Assembly: GCA_036250195.1 (NCBI GenBank)
Contig: JAVHZZ010000005.1
Location: 131,279,199-131,343,198 of the forward strand
Direction of reading: 5' to 3'
Length of the DNA stretch: 64,000 nucleotides
Origin: Mixophyes australis
Lineage: Eukaryota > Chordata > Amphibia > Anura > Limnodynastidae
The position numbers and the translations under genes were made by a program. Positions 62,601 to 64,000 of this stretch are shown piece after piece; position 1 is the first letter of the stretch, and each line of letters starts with the position of its first letter. Below the pieces are notes generated by a model, which was not told the origin of the DNA, ran no database searches, and worked only from the letters and a program-made list of their open reading frames with translations.

Positions 62601-64000
62601 TTGGACGGCAATGAAGAAATGACTATCTTTTGCGATTTCTCTTGCTCAGAGAGACTTAGAAAGTTGATAATTGTGGGCAATGTTATAAATGTCATGAGAA
62701 ACAAGAATTATGTAAAAGGATTGATGTAAATCATTGTTTCTAAGAGAAAGTGAGACAGAAATGCAAAAAAGCGTTGTTTTTGTACGGCAATGAAGAAATG
62801 ACTATGTTTTGCGATTTCTCTTGCTCAGAAAGACTTAGAAAGTTCATAATTGTGGGCAATGTTAGAAATGTCATGAGAAACAAGAATTATGTAAAAGGAT
62901 TGATGTAAGTCATTGTTTCCAAGAGAAAGGGAGACAGGAGTGTAAAAAAGCGTTGTTTTTGGACGGCAATGAAGAAATGACTATGTTTTGCGATTTCTCT
63001 TGCTCAGAAAGACTTAGAAAGTTGATAATTGTGGGCAATGTTAGAAATGTCATGAGAAACAAGAATTATGTAAAAGGATTGATGTAAGTCATTGTTTCCA
63101 AGAGAAAGGGAGACAGGAGTGTAAAAAAGCGTTGTCTTTGGACGGCAATGAAGAAATGACTATGTTTTGCGATTTCTCTTGCTCAGAAAGACTTAGAAAG
63201 TTGATAATTGTGGGCAATGTTAGAAATGTCATGAGAAACAAGAACTATGTAAAAGGATTGATGTAAGTCATTGTTTCCAAGAGAAAGGGAGACAGGAGTG
63301 TAAAAAAGCCTTGTTTTTGGACGGCAATGAAGAAATGACTATCTTTTGCGATTTCTCTTGCTCAGAAAGACTTAGGAAGTTGATAATTGTGGGCAATGTT
63401 AGAAATGTCATGAGAAACAAGAATTATGTAAAAGGATTGATGTAAGTCATTGTTTCCAAGAGAAAGGGAGACAGGAGTGTAAAAAAGCCTTGTTTTTGGA
63501 CGGCAATGAAGAAATGACTATCTTTTGCGATTTCTCTTGCTCAGAAAGACTTAGAAAGTTGATAATTGTGGGCGAGGTTAGAAATGTCATGAGAAACAAG
63601 AATTATGTAAAAGGATTGATGTTAGTCATTGTTTCCAAGAGAAAGGGAGACAGGAGTGTAAAAAAGCGTTGTTTTTGGACGGCAATGAAGAAATGACTAT
63701 GTTTTGCGATTTCTCTTGCTCAGAAAGACTTAGAAAGTTGATAATTGTGGGCAATGTTAGAAATGTCATGAGAAACAAGAATTATGTAAAAGGATTGATG
63801 TAAGTCATTGTTTCCAAGAGAAAGTGAGACAGGAGTGTAAAAAAGCCTTGTTTTTGGACGGCAATGAAGAAATGACTATCTTTTGCGATTTCTCTTGCTC
63901 AGAAAGACTTAGAAAGTTGATAATTGTGGGCAATGTTATAAATGTCATGAGAAACAAGAATTATGTAAAAGGATTGATGTAAATCTTGTTTCTAAGAGAA
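59636..64000 (+). repeat. HOR family B, unit 7, cut by window end
   Basis: The order is b1-b5, a GCGTTG monomer (60531), b15 (60710), b3-like (60889), b4-b7, b9, b10, b17, the third copy of the six-monomer block (62321-63394), b16-b18 and the first 69 bp of b19 (63932). It repeats the GGACAGC change in b2 (59921). b11 has GACAGAAATGC near 62757. The stretch 61963-63394 is a near copy of 55163-56594, 6800 bp away. Confidence 0.85.

Larger units (their letters stand above)
1..64000 (+). repeat. Satellite array of 179-bp monomers
   Basis: The window is a continuous head-to-tail array. Each monomer begins AATGTTA (or GATGTTA, GAGGTTA) and recurs every 179 bp from base 1 to the end. My length accounting closes exactly: 357 monomers x 179 = 63903, plus 11 two-base insertions, plus 11 one-base insertions, minus 5 one-base deletions, gives 63931, and the next monomer does start at 63932. 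No inversion, foreign insertion or unique spacer was seen. Monomers differ at about 25 recurrent diagnostic sites. Nucleosome-length AT-rich monomers in HORs are characteristic of centromeric satellite DNA. A subtelomeric or heterochromatic-knob satellite is the alternative. The strand label is arbitrary. Confidence 0.98.

Noticed and set aside
1..64000. CRISPR array or other prokaryotic repeat system
   Set aside because: There are no short repeats separated by unique spacers. The entire 179-bp unit repeats, and no associated genes are present.
1..64000. Identification as a named centromere satellite (for example Brassicaceae 180-bp type)
   Set aside because: A segment like TGAGAAACAAGAA recalls, from memory only, a segment of the Arabidopsis centromere repeat. 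The rest of the monomer does not match what I remember, so I assign no species or family. A database search with one monomer would decide it.
1..64000. Mammalian alpha satellite or CENP-B box
   Set aside because: Monomer length is 179 bp, not 171, and neither the alphoid sequence nor a CENP-B box pattern is visible.
1..64000. Telomeric repeats, tRNA or rRNA genes, retroelement ends
   Set aside because: None were seen. All bases are accounted for by 179-bp monomers, leaving no room for such elements.
1..64000. Assembly collapse or artificial repetition
   Set aside because: Unit-specific private variants, varied unit sizes and consistent indel accounting look like real array history. Copy number and unit order in such regions can still be wrong and need spanning long reads.

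Overview
The whole 64 kb is one uninterrupted eukaryotic satellite DNA array. I find no protein-coding gene, RNA gene, transposon, CRISPR array or unique sequence. The unit is a 179-bp monomer of about 35% G+C, always head-to-tail in the same orientation. If each monomer is started at its AATGTTA motif, the window holds 357 complete monomers plus a 69-bp partial one (63932-64000). A nucleosome-sized, AT-rich monomer organised into multi-kilobase higher-order repeats (HORs) is typical of centromeric or pericentromeric satellite in plants and animals. I cannot name the species from the sequence, and centromere function is an inference.

Layout. Positions 1-38159 hold HOR family A. Its canonical unit is 19 distinguishable monomers (here A1-A19) and 3404 bp, that is 19 x 179 + 3. 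The three extra bases are a 2-bp insertion in A1 and one extra A in the A-run of A14. Intact units lie at 1434-4837, 13615-17018, 26335-29738 and 29739-33142. The other units are the same series with whole monomers deleted or duplicated (11 to 22 monomers). Positions 38160-39234 are a transition. From 39235 to the end lies HOR family B, also with a 19-monomer ground plan (here b1-b19), in units of 20, 22, 19, 18, 24 and 11 monomers and a final incomplete one of 24.4. B carries its own marker monomers (AACAACAAT in b1, AGTCAATG in b2, GGATTAATG in b4) and lacks both A insertions. Part of the B order matches part of the A order (b11-b15 resemble A13-A17; b6-b9 resemble A3, A5, A6 and A8), so the two families look like rearranged descendants of one array.

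Dynamics. Every rearrangement I could place keeps the monomer register, as expected from unequal crossover or gene conversion between aligned monomers. Neighbouring units share private substitutions, so amplification has been local. Short open frames occur regularly on both strands, but they are by-products of a near-identical repeat and are not annotated as genes. Monomer positions quoted below (1-179) are counted from the first A of AATGTTA. Names A1-A19 and b1-b19 are mine.
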